Assembly: GCF_020382885.2 (NCBI RefSeq)
Contig: NC_058501.1
Coordinates: 7,254,001-7,318,000 of the forward strand
Reading direction: 5' to 3'
Source of the DNA: Scatophagus argus
Taxonomy: Eukaryota > Chordata > Actinopteri > Scatophagidae
DNA: 64,000 nucleotides
Under the pieces are notes generated by a model. The model saw nothing but the letters and a program-made list of their open reading frames with translations. It was not told the DNA's origin and made no database searches. The position numbers were made by a program, and so were the translations under genes. Within the stretch, counting starts at the first letter, position 1, and the number at the start of each line of letters is the position of its first letter. Positions 51,096 through 61,641 of this stretch are shown piece by piece.

Positions 51096-53442
51096 ATATT
51101 TCATTTTGCATGGGGAAAAAAAAAACACAACCTGAAGTGTGACAATTTACTGCATGACAGCAAGCATGGTTATCTTAAAGCCCAAACTGAGTTATTTTCT
51201 CAGACCTCTCATTGAGGGAATGTAATGTGAGAGAGGATATTACACACCTGTTTTCACAGGCTGAGTAGGACCCCTCATGAGTCCCTTTTGAATGATATTT
51301 TATCTCAAATGTCGTATTTTTTGATGCATCTAAATCATAGCAAGAGTGGTAACGCGAGTAAGAAAAGATCCACTTGCATATTAACACACACCAGTGGCCT
51401 TATATAATTTGGTTGTCTGTCACTGTAATTTCCAGTAGAGAGTCAGAAAGTGAGGAAGGAGGAAAGTTTTTGAACGTAACTAAACTTAAAACATTACCTT
51501 GTTTATGAAAATTTCTGCATGAGTCACCAGCAACTGGGGTTGTTTAATAATGAAGACAACAACTCCCATGATGCTACACTACTTAATCACGTTATTGAGA
51601 GATCCCTAGCACCACAAATTAAATACTGTGTGTTTAATCGTAATTTTAAAGAATATTTTATGGATATCTTCCACTAGGCGGGGCTATTTTATATTGAAGA
51701 AATGCATTTCATACTTATACAAGTCCAGCTGTAATGAGGATCTGTTGTTGATAGTTTAATGTGTGCTGGAGTGTCACAGCCTGGCTCAATGAGTGTTGCT
51801 TTTGCTTCTTCTGCTGTTGTCACTGTCTTTGGCAATAGTTCCCTCTCTGTGTGTTTGATGGGTAGTCATCAGTGAAAATAATGAGAGCACTGTACCAGCC
51901 AATTTGGTTTAGCAAAGTGACACCGGTTAATCTCTGTACGTTCAAACAGCAATTGTATATACATCTCCTCCGTTTTGTGATGCATAATCACATTGGGAGT
52001 ATGCTCATACTGACATTTTCTCACAAATTTGTGTTGTAAATGTAGTTTTCTGCTGTTTTCAGTTTGTATTTCAGAGTTTCTTTTAGCAGAGGCTGCTATT
52101 TTACAAATTGAAAATGCTGTCTCTGTCTGTGAGTATCCCTCAATTGAATCAGACACGCTGCAGTGCACATTTTCTGTCAGAAGAAAGATAAAGAGGGTCA
52201 GTTTTAAGCATTAGTGTACTGCTTTGTCACATAAAGTCTTAAATGAAAAGGTTATCATTTATTGAATGTTGTGAGAGTGGCTCAAAGTAATAAAGTCTTG
52301 CGATTCCTTCCATCTGTCAGTATAATGGTTAGAGACAACAGAGAAAGTGGTCGCACATTAACTTCAGGCAAATGTTGAATCAAAGCATTTAAGTCTGTGT
52401 GTTAGCCTTAAGCTGTTATCGCACAGGGTTCTCAACAGTTTGTGTGCCATTTAATAGCGTTACCCACCACGAAAAGAAACATATTCAGTGAAAACTATAT
52501 CCTATTTAGTTTTCTGCAGAAAAGCTAAATGCTTATATTTTTGGGTAAACTTTTGTGGCTATTCTGGTATCAGCACTAAACATCCTTTATAGTCGAATCA
52601 TACAACCACAGCTATCCGCCCCACCCGTCAAACCCTGTGTGAGATTGGAGCGTTAGTGTGAATGATTTGTATTTATTGCTGTTGCTGGTAGTGGCTGTCG
52701 CTTTTCTCTCTCCCTCTCTGTCTGTGAGATGTTATCTCAGCTTTTTCCCCTTGTGTGTGATTAAACCTGAAAAGAGGTGAAACCAGGTGATGTTTAATAT
52801 CCATCAGGTTTCTTGAAGGTCATTAGCCAAACATGTAGAGATAAGGTGCTATTTCTCATTTCATTCAGGGCAAACATTTCATCTTTTTCCAGCCACAGAA
52901 GCCAGTAGAGTTTTGTGGGATCACTACTAACTGCCTAAATACCCAAAGGTGTCCTTTGGGTACAAGTGTTTTGTTTAAACCACATTTTCAGTAATCCTGA
53001 ACATTCAGAATGAATTTATGTCAGCATTAGTAAAATCCACAAATTAAAGGTACCAAACTCTCTTGGATGAATGCTGAGGTCGCTGCCTCAATTACTTTGC
53101 CAATTTTACGCTTCCTGTCACAGCTTCACGCCTGGCCAGTGTCACTGCTGGGCATTTTATCAAGTGCGTTTTGTACAGAAACTTCTGAGCAATTTCTCAG
53201 TTATATATTAATTGTTTTGTAAGCTTGTTGTGCTTTTAATCATTTTTGTCAATTCACTTTCAAACCACTATCTGTTTCTGAATAGGCTAATAACTTACCA
53301 TATATGACAGAGTTGAAAGTAGCAATATGACATATCAGGACACAGTAGAAAAGACCAGAAGCAACTTGCAGCAGCTGTTCTTAAGTTCAGACTTCGCCTA
53401 GTAACGTATTGCACCCTGAAAAGGGGAAGTAACAATCTTATG
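51096..53442. other. Intergenic, no gene recognised
   Basis: No coding or RNA feature was supported. Confidence 0.5.
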
Positions 53443-53492
53443 CATTTTTTTCTTTCCTTTTTCTTTCCTTTTTCTTTCTTTTTCTTTTAACT
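53443..53492. repeat. Polypyrimidine minisatellite
   Basis: About 50 bases of almost pure T and C built from TTTTTCTTTCC-like units repeated three to four times with drift. Long pure-pyrimidine tracts of this kind can form triplex DNA; nothing else is implied. Confidence 0.85.
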
Positions 53493-56400
53493 TTCTAGTC
53501 TAGCTTTATTCTTATAATTTACTTTCTTTTAAAGGTAAGTAAACAGGCAAGTATATTGTCATTTCTCACTTGATCTTACACATGTAAAATCAAATGTGAC
53601 AGGAATTGACAAAAATGGGCTATTTAGCAAACATATGTTTAATCTATCAAACTAAAACTTGTATTGGAAATAAAACAACATTGTGTCAAACATTTGTAGC
53701 CTTTAGTCTTTTGAATTTTTGTGTTTGTTATTCAGTACAGAGAGCCTTCTTTGGAAACAAACACAGAAACGCAGTTAATCAGAAACATTAGCAACTTCAT
53801 ACACTCGATGTGTGTTTAACTGAGCTAAACAGCGTCAAAATCCCCACAATGGCCGCTCCGTGTCAGCCACTGAGGGAACAGAGTTTAGCTAGCTACCAAT
53901 TAACAATTAAAAATCTAAAGCATGTTTCCAAAATACTCAAAATTCAGACAGGAAAAAAGGGGAAATATCAGTAAAAATGCTTGGCACGATGCTTCTGTGG
54001 CATCGTCACTGAAAATTCAAGGATTCAAGGATTCTTTATTGTACAGCTCCCTTTTCTGAATCTCTGCAGGCTTGACTAATAATCAATCATAAGTCTCATC
54101 TGTCAAAAGTAGATCATAGCAGATCATAACTTCTCAGGCAGGCAGGTATTCTTACACTTTTTTATGTTTGTGACTCTGGTAACATTATTTTAAATGTTCT
54201 AACCTCTTTCAAAGGACTTCATTTTGAAAGGACTTTTTAAAGTTACCTATTTATAAATGAATTTGTTTTTTGGCTTTGGCTTTTCCCACTTAATTTTCTT
54301 TTTCAATGCCTATGAATAAATTATCAGCTTCCCAACAAAATTATTTTAGAATGTGTTTTCTCAATGGAGACTTACAATTGCTAAAGTAGGGTTGGACCTT
54401 GCAAACTAGCACTCACATAGAGATTAGTTATATTAAATATTCACACCCAGTAACTGCTAGGTCTAAGAGCAGGCTACAGAGCCATTTGAAATGATGACAC
54501 AATTACACTGAAGAGTGAAAATGTCAATGGAGCAAGCTTGACTCATCTGACCTCCACATCTGGACCCAAATTCCATAATGATGTACTGAACTGGGAAAAA
54601 AGAACATGATATACCTTAAATTACAAAATGCTAACACATTACCTTCACGTTTAATTCTTAGCATGAGAATTTCTATATAATTTTAATTGCCTTAGTGTAG
54701 TCCTCTATTTCATATGCGTTCCAAACTGCATTAATACCTGCAACAGTAAAACACTGTTACAGACTATCTCTCCTCAGTATTAGTATTAAAGTCATACTTA
54801 CTTTTATAAAGGATTCACTGTTATTTTTGGATGTTGTATTAATTAATTAAAATTGCTCAAATTCTCTGTTGAATAACTCAGAGGGGTCATTGTGACCCTT
54901 TGACATAAGAGGAGGTTGAGGCTGTCAGGATCTTGGGGTGACTCAGTTTCTTGAGATGTGCTTGTGGGAAACTGGTTCTTGTTGGATTTTGATGTTTAGA
55001 TAAGAAGACATGAAAGCTAAGAAGAGCTATACAAGTCTATCGAGGTTACTGGAAGGGATGTTCACAAGCATACACCATACTATAAATAAATGCGCTCAGT
55101 ACAAGTAAACTGAGACAGACCAGATGATTTTCACAGGGTTAATTGGCTTTGATCAGAGGGTGCTAGAGATATTTTCTTGTCTTTGGTAGCATCTGACTGA
55201 GACCTAAGTCAACCTCCATTTTCCCAGGAGATTACATGAGCCGTGGCATTGGAAGCCAAAATTGCATAGTGAAAGCAAGGTTTATAGGTAATCAACCTAA
55301 ACATGCTGCTATTATTCTACAGTCATTATGGTGTGCAGTCAAAAAGTTAAAGTAAAAATGTGTCTCTTGCCAGTTCAAGCTAATCAAGACATTTGAAGCA
55401 GTTTTGGTTTAATTAAAGGTAGTTTGACTATAATGATTGGTATTGATATTGGTAAAGTTAAGTTGTAAGTTCTTATATTTGTCTTTCTTTGCCCAACAGC
55501 AATAATGAAACTGAGCTTTATAGAATTGACTTCTCAGACATCAGTCAGCCCATTTTTGGTTCTGTTCACATACACAAACCAACAGCATGAAATGACACAC
55601 GATACACATGCAGCTGGAAGATCTTTATACTACATCTAAATGGACCTTTTAGTTAAGGATGAAAGGAAATCCATCTTGCTGCTGAATGCATGAGTACTCT
55701 CAATCAAGCTAATTACATTCAAGACAAATACAGATGAGAGCAAGACACCTGGATTTATTTCCAGCAAGTAATCAAGCAAAACATCTAGCAATACATAAAA
55801 ACATGAAATCATGAGGATGTGTCCGCTTCAGGCCTGTAATTCACCATCTGTCCTTGTCTGGTGAAAACGGACACCCTGCGATTCTTGTGGAGATTTGTTT
55901 TCAATCAATAACTCAGGATAGCATGATTTTGAGCGAAGAAAATGTGAAAGCACATATCTTGCTAAGCAATAAGAGCACATTTCCCTTAACACAGATACAC
56001 GGACGACAAACAACTCTCTCTTTGCTGGGGTTACTGTGATGGATAATCCATGCTGTTTTAGGCCCATTACCTCAACTGATGCCTTTCTATTTCCATGACA
56101 ACGAGTTACTGTATCTCTGTACAAATCGGTCTGGGCTCTAAGCTAATGGGTTATTATTATATGACTGACGATGTTGAATCATTTTCTCTGCCTTGGGCTG
56201 ATCTCCCTTGATTCTGCCAGCACCCCCCATCACTACCCCTCACCCTCCCACTGCCCAACCCTGCAGTCACAAACACTATCAGGAGCTCTGAGTCAGGACG
56301 GATTGGATCCAGTCCTCCCGGATCCATTATCAGAGGCGATTTGATTTCTGTGGTCTTAACTGCATCATGGTATTACAACATCAAATCTGATCATGATTTA

Positions 56401-58069
56401 ACGGAATTGCTATGGCTCGATAAACTGTCATGTGACGAATTATGAGTCCCACAAATCTCACTGAAGAAATGAAACACTGGTTGTCAAACTGTACTGAAAC
56501 TGTAACCTACTTAACATACATAATTCAAGGGGGAAAAGATGAAATAGTTCATTGTAGTGCTTAGATCAAAGTAACTGGACTTCAACAACAAATGAAAGGA
56601 AAAGAAAAAAATAGGAGAATAAAGCAGGACAATGGTGAAATGCCTTTGGAGTTGCAATGTAAAGTAATCCTGCCTCTCACAGTCTCTAATAAAACATCTG
56701 AGACGCGAGACACTGAGCAAGACACACTGAACAGAGCTCAAACAAGAAAGTGTGAAATATAAAATGTAAAAGTAGCTGAGCACCAAACAAAGGATACAGC
56801 ACAAAGGGCTGCATTCCCCAATACCATCGCTCATGTCACTGTGAGAGATGAATCTTGCAAATATTTGCTAAGGTATTTTCTGTAGAGCTATTGTGCAGCT
56901 TCTGTTGTTAAAGTTTAATATTTCATCATATGTGACAGCTAAAACAGCTGAACAGAATGTTTCTCTAGAGGCTGCAATTGCCATTTATTGGTTAAAAATA
57001 GTAGGTGGATCTAAGGATCTTTGCTTAGATTTAGTTAAAGGAAGCAGGCAGATTTGATCCTGTCGTATAAGATTGTTAGGTTGGAGATATTTGATTTTTG
57101 TTCTACACAGATCTGCATTGACTTTGTAAAAAGGTATTCTGAAGGGGGAATTTAGGTCAACAGGAGTTCCATCTTTAAGGTCTGCTTTCAGTTACACCTC
57201 ACTTTCAAAGTCATAGAAGTTTTAGCTGTTCTCACTCTGCTGCTCTGGGAGGATAAAAGTAAAAACTCTGGTGTTCTGAGATGACACACTATTCTTTCAT
57301 CAGCAGATAGCACCACTAAATCTGATTCCAAGGCTCCCAGACACTGCGAGATAGCTTCTTATGGAATTCAGTAGGGGGAAGAATATAAGCAAATTATTTA
57401 TTTTACCATCACTCTAGAACATTTTTCTCTGGCACAATTATTGAAGAAAAATAAATGAATCAAGACCCATAGAGTATTTATTTGAAGTGTGAATATCTCT
57501 GCTTTGAATGTCTGTAGTATTAGTTCTACCTCGAATTATATAAAGTGGAATCCTACAGTATTTGTTGATATTATCAGTAGCCATTAATAATATAATTTAA
57601 TTCTAAGGGCTAATACAGTTGTATTTTTTAAAAAAAAAACAAAAAAAACCCCATTTTTTTGACATTTTGAAGGCAGTAGCAGATTCAGCTCAAATTGAAG
57701 AGCACCACTTTAAATAAAGTGTTTAAACTGTGTGCTCCATCAGCTGTCGTACTCAGATCATTTTACCATGTAGAAATATCCAATTCCAAGTGAGAATTCT
57801 GAATTCAACTTGTGAATCAAATAAAAGTACAGAAGCAATGCTGCTGTCAGTTTAATATTTTCATAATATTGTGTTATTGTGTACACATGTAAAAGGCCAC
57901 CTACTGTGAATAAATAAATGAAAAAAAAATACTGAATTTGATTTGGCAGATAGCTTGTATAAGACTCACTGAGAGTGAAACATTTAGTCATTACATTGCT
58001 ACTTTTAGCTGAGCTCAGTGACAACATGTCACTTCCAACAGGGGCCTAGAGGGCCCCTGATGCCTCGGG
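53493..58069. other. Intergenic, no gene recognised
   Basis: AT-rich DNA. The start of a 'ggattctttattgtac' type repeat lies at 54019-54052. A C-rich patch occurs near 56220-56275 and A-runs near 57632-57650. Frames such as 55828-56124 and 56511-56834 (- strand) carry no recognisable domain. Confidence 0.5.
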
Positions 58070-58382
58070 CTCCTGGGCATGTGCATGTGCTTAGCTAGAG
58101 ACGGGGTACACCCTGCACTGGTCACCAGTCAATCGCAGGGCCAACACACAAAGACACACAATCACACACTCACACTCACACCTAGGGGCAATGTAGAGTA
58201 GCCAATTAACCTAATGTGCACGTTTTTGGGATTGTGGGAGGAAGCCGGAGTACCCGGAGAAAACCCACGCAGGCACAGGGAGAACATGCAAACTCCACAT
58301 AGAAGGGCCCAGACCGGGATTCGAACCTGGAACCCTCTTGCTATGAGGCGACAGTGCTAACCACTGCACCACCGTGCCGCCC
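58070..58382 (-). mobile_element. tRNA-derived SINE copy, more complete
   Basis: Read on the - strand it starts ggcggcacggtggtgcagtg and has a full B-box word ggttcgaatcc. It then carries the 'gtggagtttgcatgttctcc' and 'ccggcttcctcccacaatcc' segments and finishes with the 'ccctgcgattgactgg' and 'ggtgtacccc' part. The GGAT tail seen in the copy at 50174 is missing or decayed here, and no clear target-site duplication was found. It belongs to the same family as 50174-50400, in opposite orientation. Confidence 0.82.
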
Positions 58383-58899
58383 TTAACCTGTTAACCTATA
58401 TTTTGTAAAATGGTTATGTAGAAACAAGAGTTAAAAACTGTATTATTTCTCACTAAAATATAAAGTTGTGTAAAATGGAATTATTGAGGTGAATTACAAA
58501 ATTTTACTTTGCACCTTTAAGTGCTAGTATAACAAACTTTTAATACTGTATTACCTCTGTGTTTGACTTGAGGGAGGACGGTCAGGGAGGGTGTAGAAAA
58601 ATCCAGCCTTTTGTTTCATTGGCAGTTAACAGTATTCTGTTTGACAGTGCACCTGATGGAATAATGGGGTCAAAGCACCAAAAATGTAATTCTACAATTT
58701 GACTTAGATTTGAATTTGGTGAGTTGAAATGTCTGCGGTGAACGAGCCTCTCCCTCAACAGGAGTGCCCTTGAGCAAGGCACTGAATGTGAACAATGAAC
58801 GTAAAGCAGAGTATGGCCTCTGCATGAGCAAACCCTGTAGGTGTCTGAGTCATTTTCTGTGTACTCCAATTGTTATTTCCAAATCACGACTCTGCTCTT
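58383..58899. other. Intergenic, no gene recognised
   Basis: Nothing supported. The frame at 58582-58869 (- strand) has no known motif. Confidence 0.5.
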
Positions 58900-59950
58900 A
58901 GTAATGAACGCTGAACACTTGACTGTCTCCGCTGTGACCCACGAGCTTCTAATCATGTACAAACGTGCACCGACGTGCTTTTTTAGCCTACATTTCTTGG
59001 CGGAGTAAAGCTGCATTCCGCCCCACCCCTTACAAACATCATCATCACCACTGTACCTAAATCAGGAAGCACAGAGGCACGTTTTTTTTTTCCTTTTTGT
59101 TTTGTTTTGTTTTTTTTTTAACGGAGACGCTTTCATGATTACAGCAACGGCGAACCAATAAGGGAGAAAAGGCGTTATTGTTGATGTTGCTGACCACCAC
59201 CGTCGACCACCACTGAGAGAAGACTGACAGTTGGTTACATCCTGTACAAGGCTCAGCTGTGGATGCAATTGACACAGACTAACCGGAGAAGGGTATGTGT
59301 ACAGTCGAAGTGGTTCAGCTCACATAAAACAGATACAAGGCTAGAAAGCCAGTGTAAAGTCAGTTAGACGCGTTAATAGCGCCTTACTGTTTTTATTTTC
59401 CTTTTCGACCGTAGAAATGTGGTGTGACGATAGTAAATATGCTCACGTCGACTTGTTTACGGCAGTAAGAACCGTTTCGAAACGTGAGGGGAAAATGTGT
59501 TCGGAATGTCATTTTCGTGCTCGTCCAAGTCTACCTAACTTTACCAAACCGGAGGTAGTAAGTGTTGTTTAATAGGCAACAGACAGTGACACTGCATTGT
59601 CATGTGCTTTGACGGTGTCGCCCCACCACCACCACCACTACTACAACCTCCACCCTCCCTGCTGCGTTCCCTCTCGTTGAACCAGTCACTGTTAACATGT
59701 CTTGCAATTTCACGCTTCTTTGCTTAGCAGCAATGTAGCATTCGATTTTGAATAAGACTCAAGGCCTGATGTGAATCGTTAGATACTCATGTTCAATTCG
59801 GTATACTTAAACACGTCAAACAGGAGTTTAGTCTTATAAGATTCAAATTTTTTTAAACGCTTGTTTGCTACGGCGCGGCTCGGTCTGTTTGCGGTGTACC
59901 GTTTGACCAACAGGAGAAACCAATTATTAAGCTTAAACTTAATTCATGTG
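58900..59950 (+). promoter_or_regulatory. CpG-rich candidate promoter with possible non-coding first exon
   Basis: By eye count the kilobase holds about 40-50 CpG dinucleotides, far more than its AT-rich flanks. It contains a GC-box-like 'ccgccccacccctt' at about 59018-59031. On the + strand a good splice donor, GTATGT at 59293-59298, follows 'ggagaagg'. Together this suggests a + strand transcript with an untranslated first exon ending at 59292. No ATG-initiated coding exon was recognised before the end of the window. In human the 5' end of PDE4D lies beyond the 3' side of DEPDC1B on the same strand, so a pde4d-type promoter is a guess; it is not supported by any protein match here. Confidence 0.4.
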
Positions 59951-60253
59951 CGCATTAATAAGTGGATCATTCACTTGCCGAATTTATTGCGAAGTCAGAG
60001 TTATTCGTTTAAATATATAACTTCTTTTGCACGAGCCATAATAACATGCACCAAAGCGTGCCACTTTTAATTTAAAAGGTTCCAAATTGAGTTTTGCACC
60101 TTTTCTACAGGGCAGTGTATATGAAAAAGGGACCTTTTTTTTTTTAAAGAACGTGTTCTTTCACCTGACTTTTGGTCTAAATATATTGTGTTTTTGTGGC
60201 TAGACTGCTTTAGACTATGACTCAGCTGTGCTTTCAGGAGCCAAAAACATACA

Positions 60254-60261
60254 CTGTAAAG
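60254..60261 (+). repeat. Left target-site duplication of hAT element
   Basis: ctgtaaag, identical to 61634-61641. Eight bases is the duplication size of hAT transposons. Confidence 0.93.
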
Positions 60262-61633
60262 CAGGCATGTCAAACTCAGTTTGGCTCTGGGGCCAGATCC
60301 AGACTTTCTGTTCTCAGGTGGGCCGGTCAGTAAAAGAATGTCAACTCCAAATATTTAGCTTTGTTTTGCAGTACTATGCTTTATCATTCAGCCTACATTT
60401 GTAGCCTACCCTACATATTATAATCACGGATGACAAGGGGTCTTTTCTAAGCCCAACACATTTATTCACAAACAATGGAAAAAAAATGATTTTCATGTGT
60501 TAACAACTGGTTTATTTTAACAGTTCAGTTCAGTTTTACATCTGAACCAACTCACCACACTAAACAAACTCAAGTGGGAGCTATGAAAAAAATATTTTCA
60601 CCTTAATTGTCATACTGCTTTGAAATAAATAAAAAAAGAAATACAAAATAAAATAAAATAAATAAATAAATAAAATAAAAAGTTATAGCAGTGCATGGGC
60701 AATACGATTAGACTACATCAGATCAAACTACTAGGCTGGGCCTACTGAAGCTGAGAATATACTGCACAATATTAATTGTCTTTAATATGAAACCAGATGA
60801 ATCTTATTTTTAATGATCTGTATTCATGAGTGCAAACAAATTTCGTGTCATCACACTTTTTTTCCTCTCTCTCACTGCACTCCTGCAGTCTACTTGCTGC
60901 TGCTGACTCCTGAAACTTGGCATCTTTTTGCCTTCACAAGTGCATCGATATTAGGTGTGAAATCCTGAGTAGCAGCACATTTAATAATGTCATTCAAGTG
61001 TTTATTTGTTAACCTTGTGCGCTGCTTTGTTTTATTATTGTTCATTATGGAGAACACCTGTTCACAAAGATAAGTAGTCCCAAACATTGATAGAACCTTT
61101 GCAGCCATGGCTGTTAATTTGGGGTAACCTGGCACGAGATATTGATAAAACGTATCCAATCCCATGGACCCAAATTCATCCTTCATAGCGGAATCGCACT
61201 GCAAGTCAATAAGCTCGAGTTGAATGTCAGCTGGCATATCAGAAGGCTTCACTGTAAATGGCGAGCGAAAAAAAGCCAAATTTGTTCTCAAGTTCACTGA
61301 ATACCTGAAGCCTCTGCTCAAACTCTCGCAGCAAATCTGTTATGTTGTCTTTATATTTATCCAAATCATTATCGGGACGGGCCGGTGCCTTCGGACGCAC
61401 AGCTGTGAGACAAGAGAAATGTGCGGTGTGACCGTTAGATAGCTGCGACTCCCACAGTGACAGTTTCATCTTGAACGCGCTTATGCTGTCGTACTTGTCA
61501 TACTTGTCACAACTTTTGATAGAAATGAGCTAGAGACTCGCTTCTTTTTTTTAACATACTCAGAAATTTATGCCGGGCTGGATTAAATCAACGGGCCGCG
61601 TCCGGCCCGCGGGCCGTATGTTTGACATGTCTG
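60262..61633 (-). mobile_element. hAT (Charlie-like) DNA transposon, internally deleted
   Basis: The ends CAGGCATGTCAAAC and, inverted, CAGACATGTCAAAC match over 14 bases with one difference, and an exact 8-bp duplication flanks them. Near the right end is a 14-bp palindrome, cggcccgcgggccg (61603-61616), of the kind found next to the ends of Charlie-type elements. At 1372 bp it is too short for a full transposase gene. It keeps only the part for the C-terminal hAT dimerisation region, on the - strand. A run of AAAT simple repeat (about 60642-60681) lies inside. It sits downstream of the CpG-rich block, perhaps in the first intron of that putative gene. Confidence 0.92.
60890..61469 (-). pseudogene. 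hAT transposase C-terminal fragment, frameshifted
   Basis: Two overlapping - strand frames together resemble the C-terminal third of a hAT transposase of the type seen in domesticated GTF2IRD2- and SCAND3-like proteins. The upstream frame (from 61469) has DLLREFEQRLQVF. The downstream frame (to 60890) has the hATC block with LVPGYPKL, TTYLCEQVFSIMNNNKTKQR and LNDIIKCAATQDF. They meet at an A7 run on the + strand (61268-61274), which explains the shift as a one-base slip. The N-terminal BED-type zinc finger and most of the catalytic domain are absent, so it cannot act. Confidence 0.88.
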
Positions 61634-61641
61634 CTGTAAAG
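61634..61641 (+). repeat. Right target-site duplication of hAT element
   Basis: ctgtaaag, exact copy of 60254-60261. Confidence 0.93.

Noticed and set aside
55828..56124. A 98-codon open frame on the - strand
   Set aside because: No recognisable domain, no clear splice context, and a length not unusual for chance frames in this DNA.
58310..58382. tRNA-like sequence on the - strand
   Set aside because: It has A- and B-box words but is the head of a SINE with the SINE body attached, and it cannot fold into a proper cloverleaf with a matched acceptor stem.
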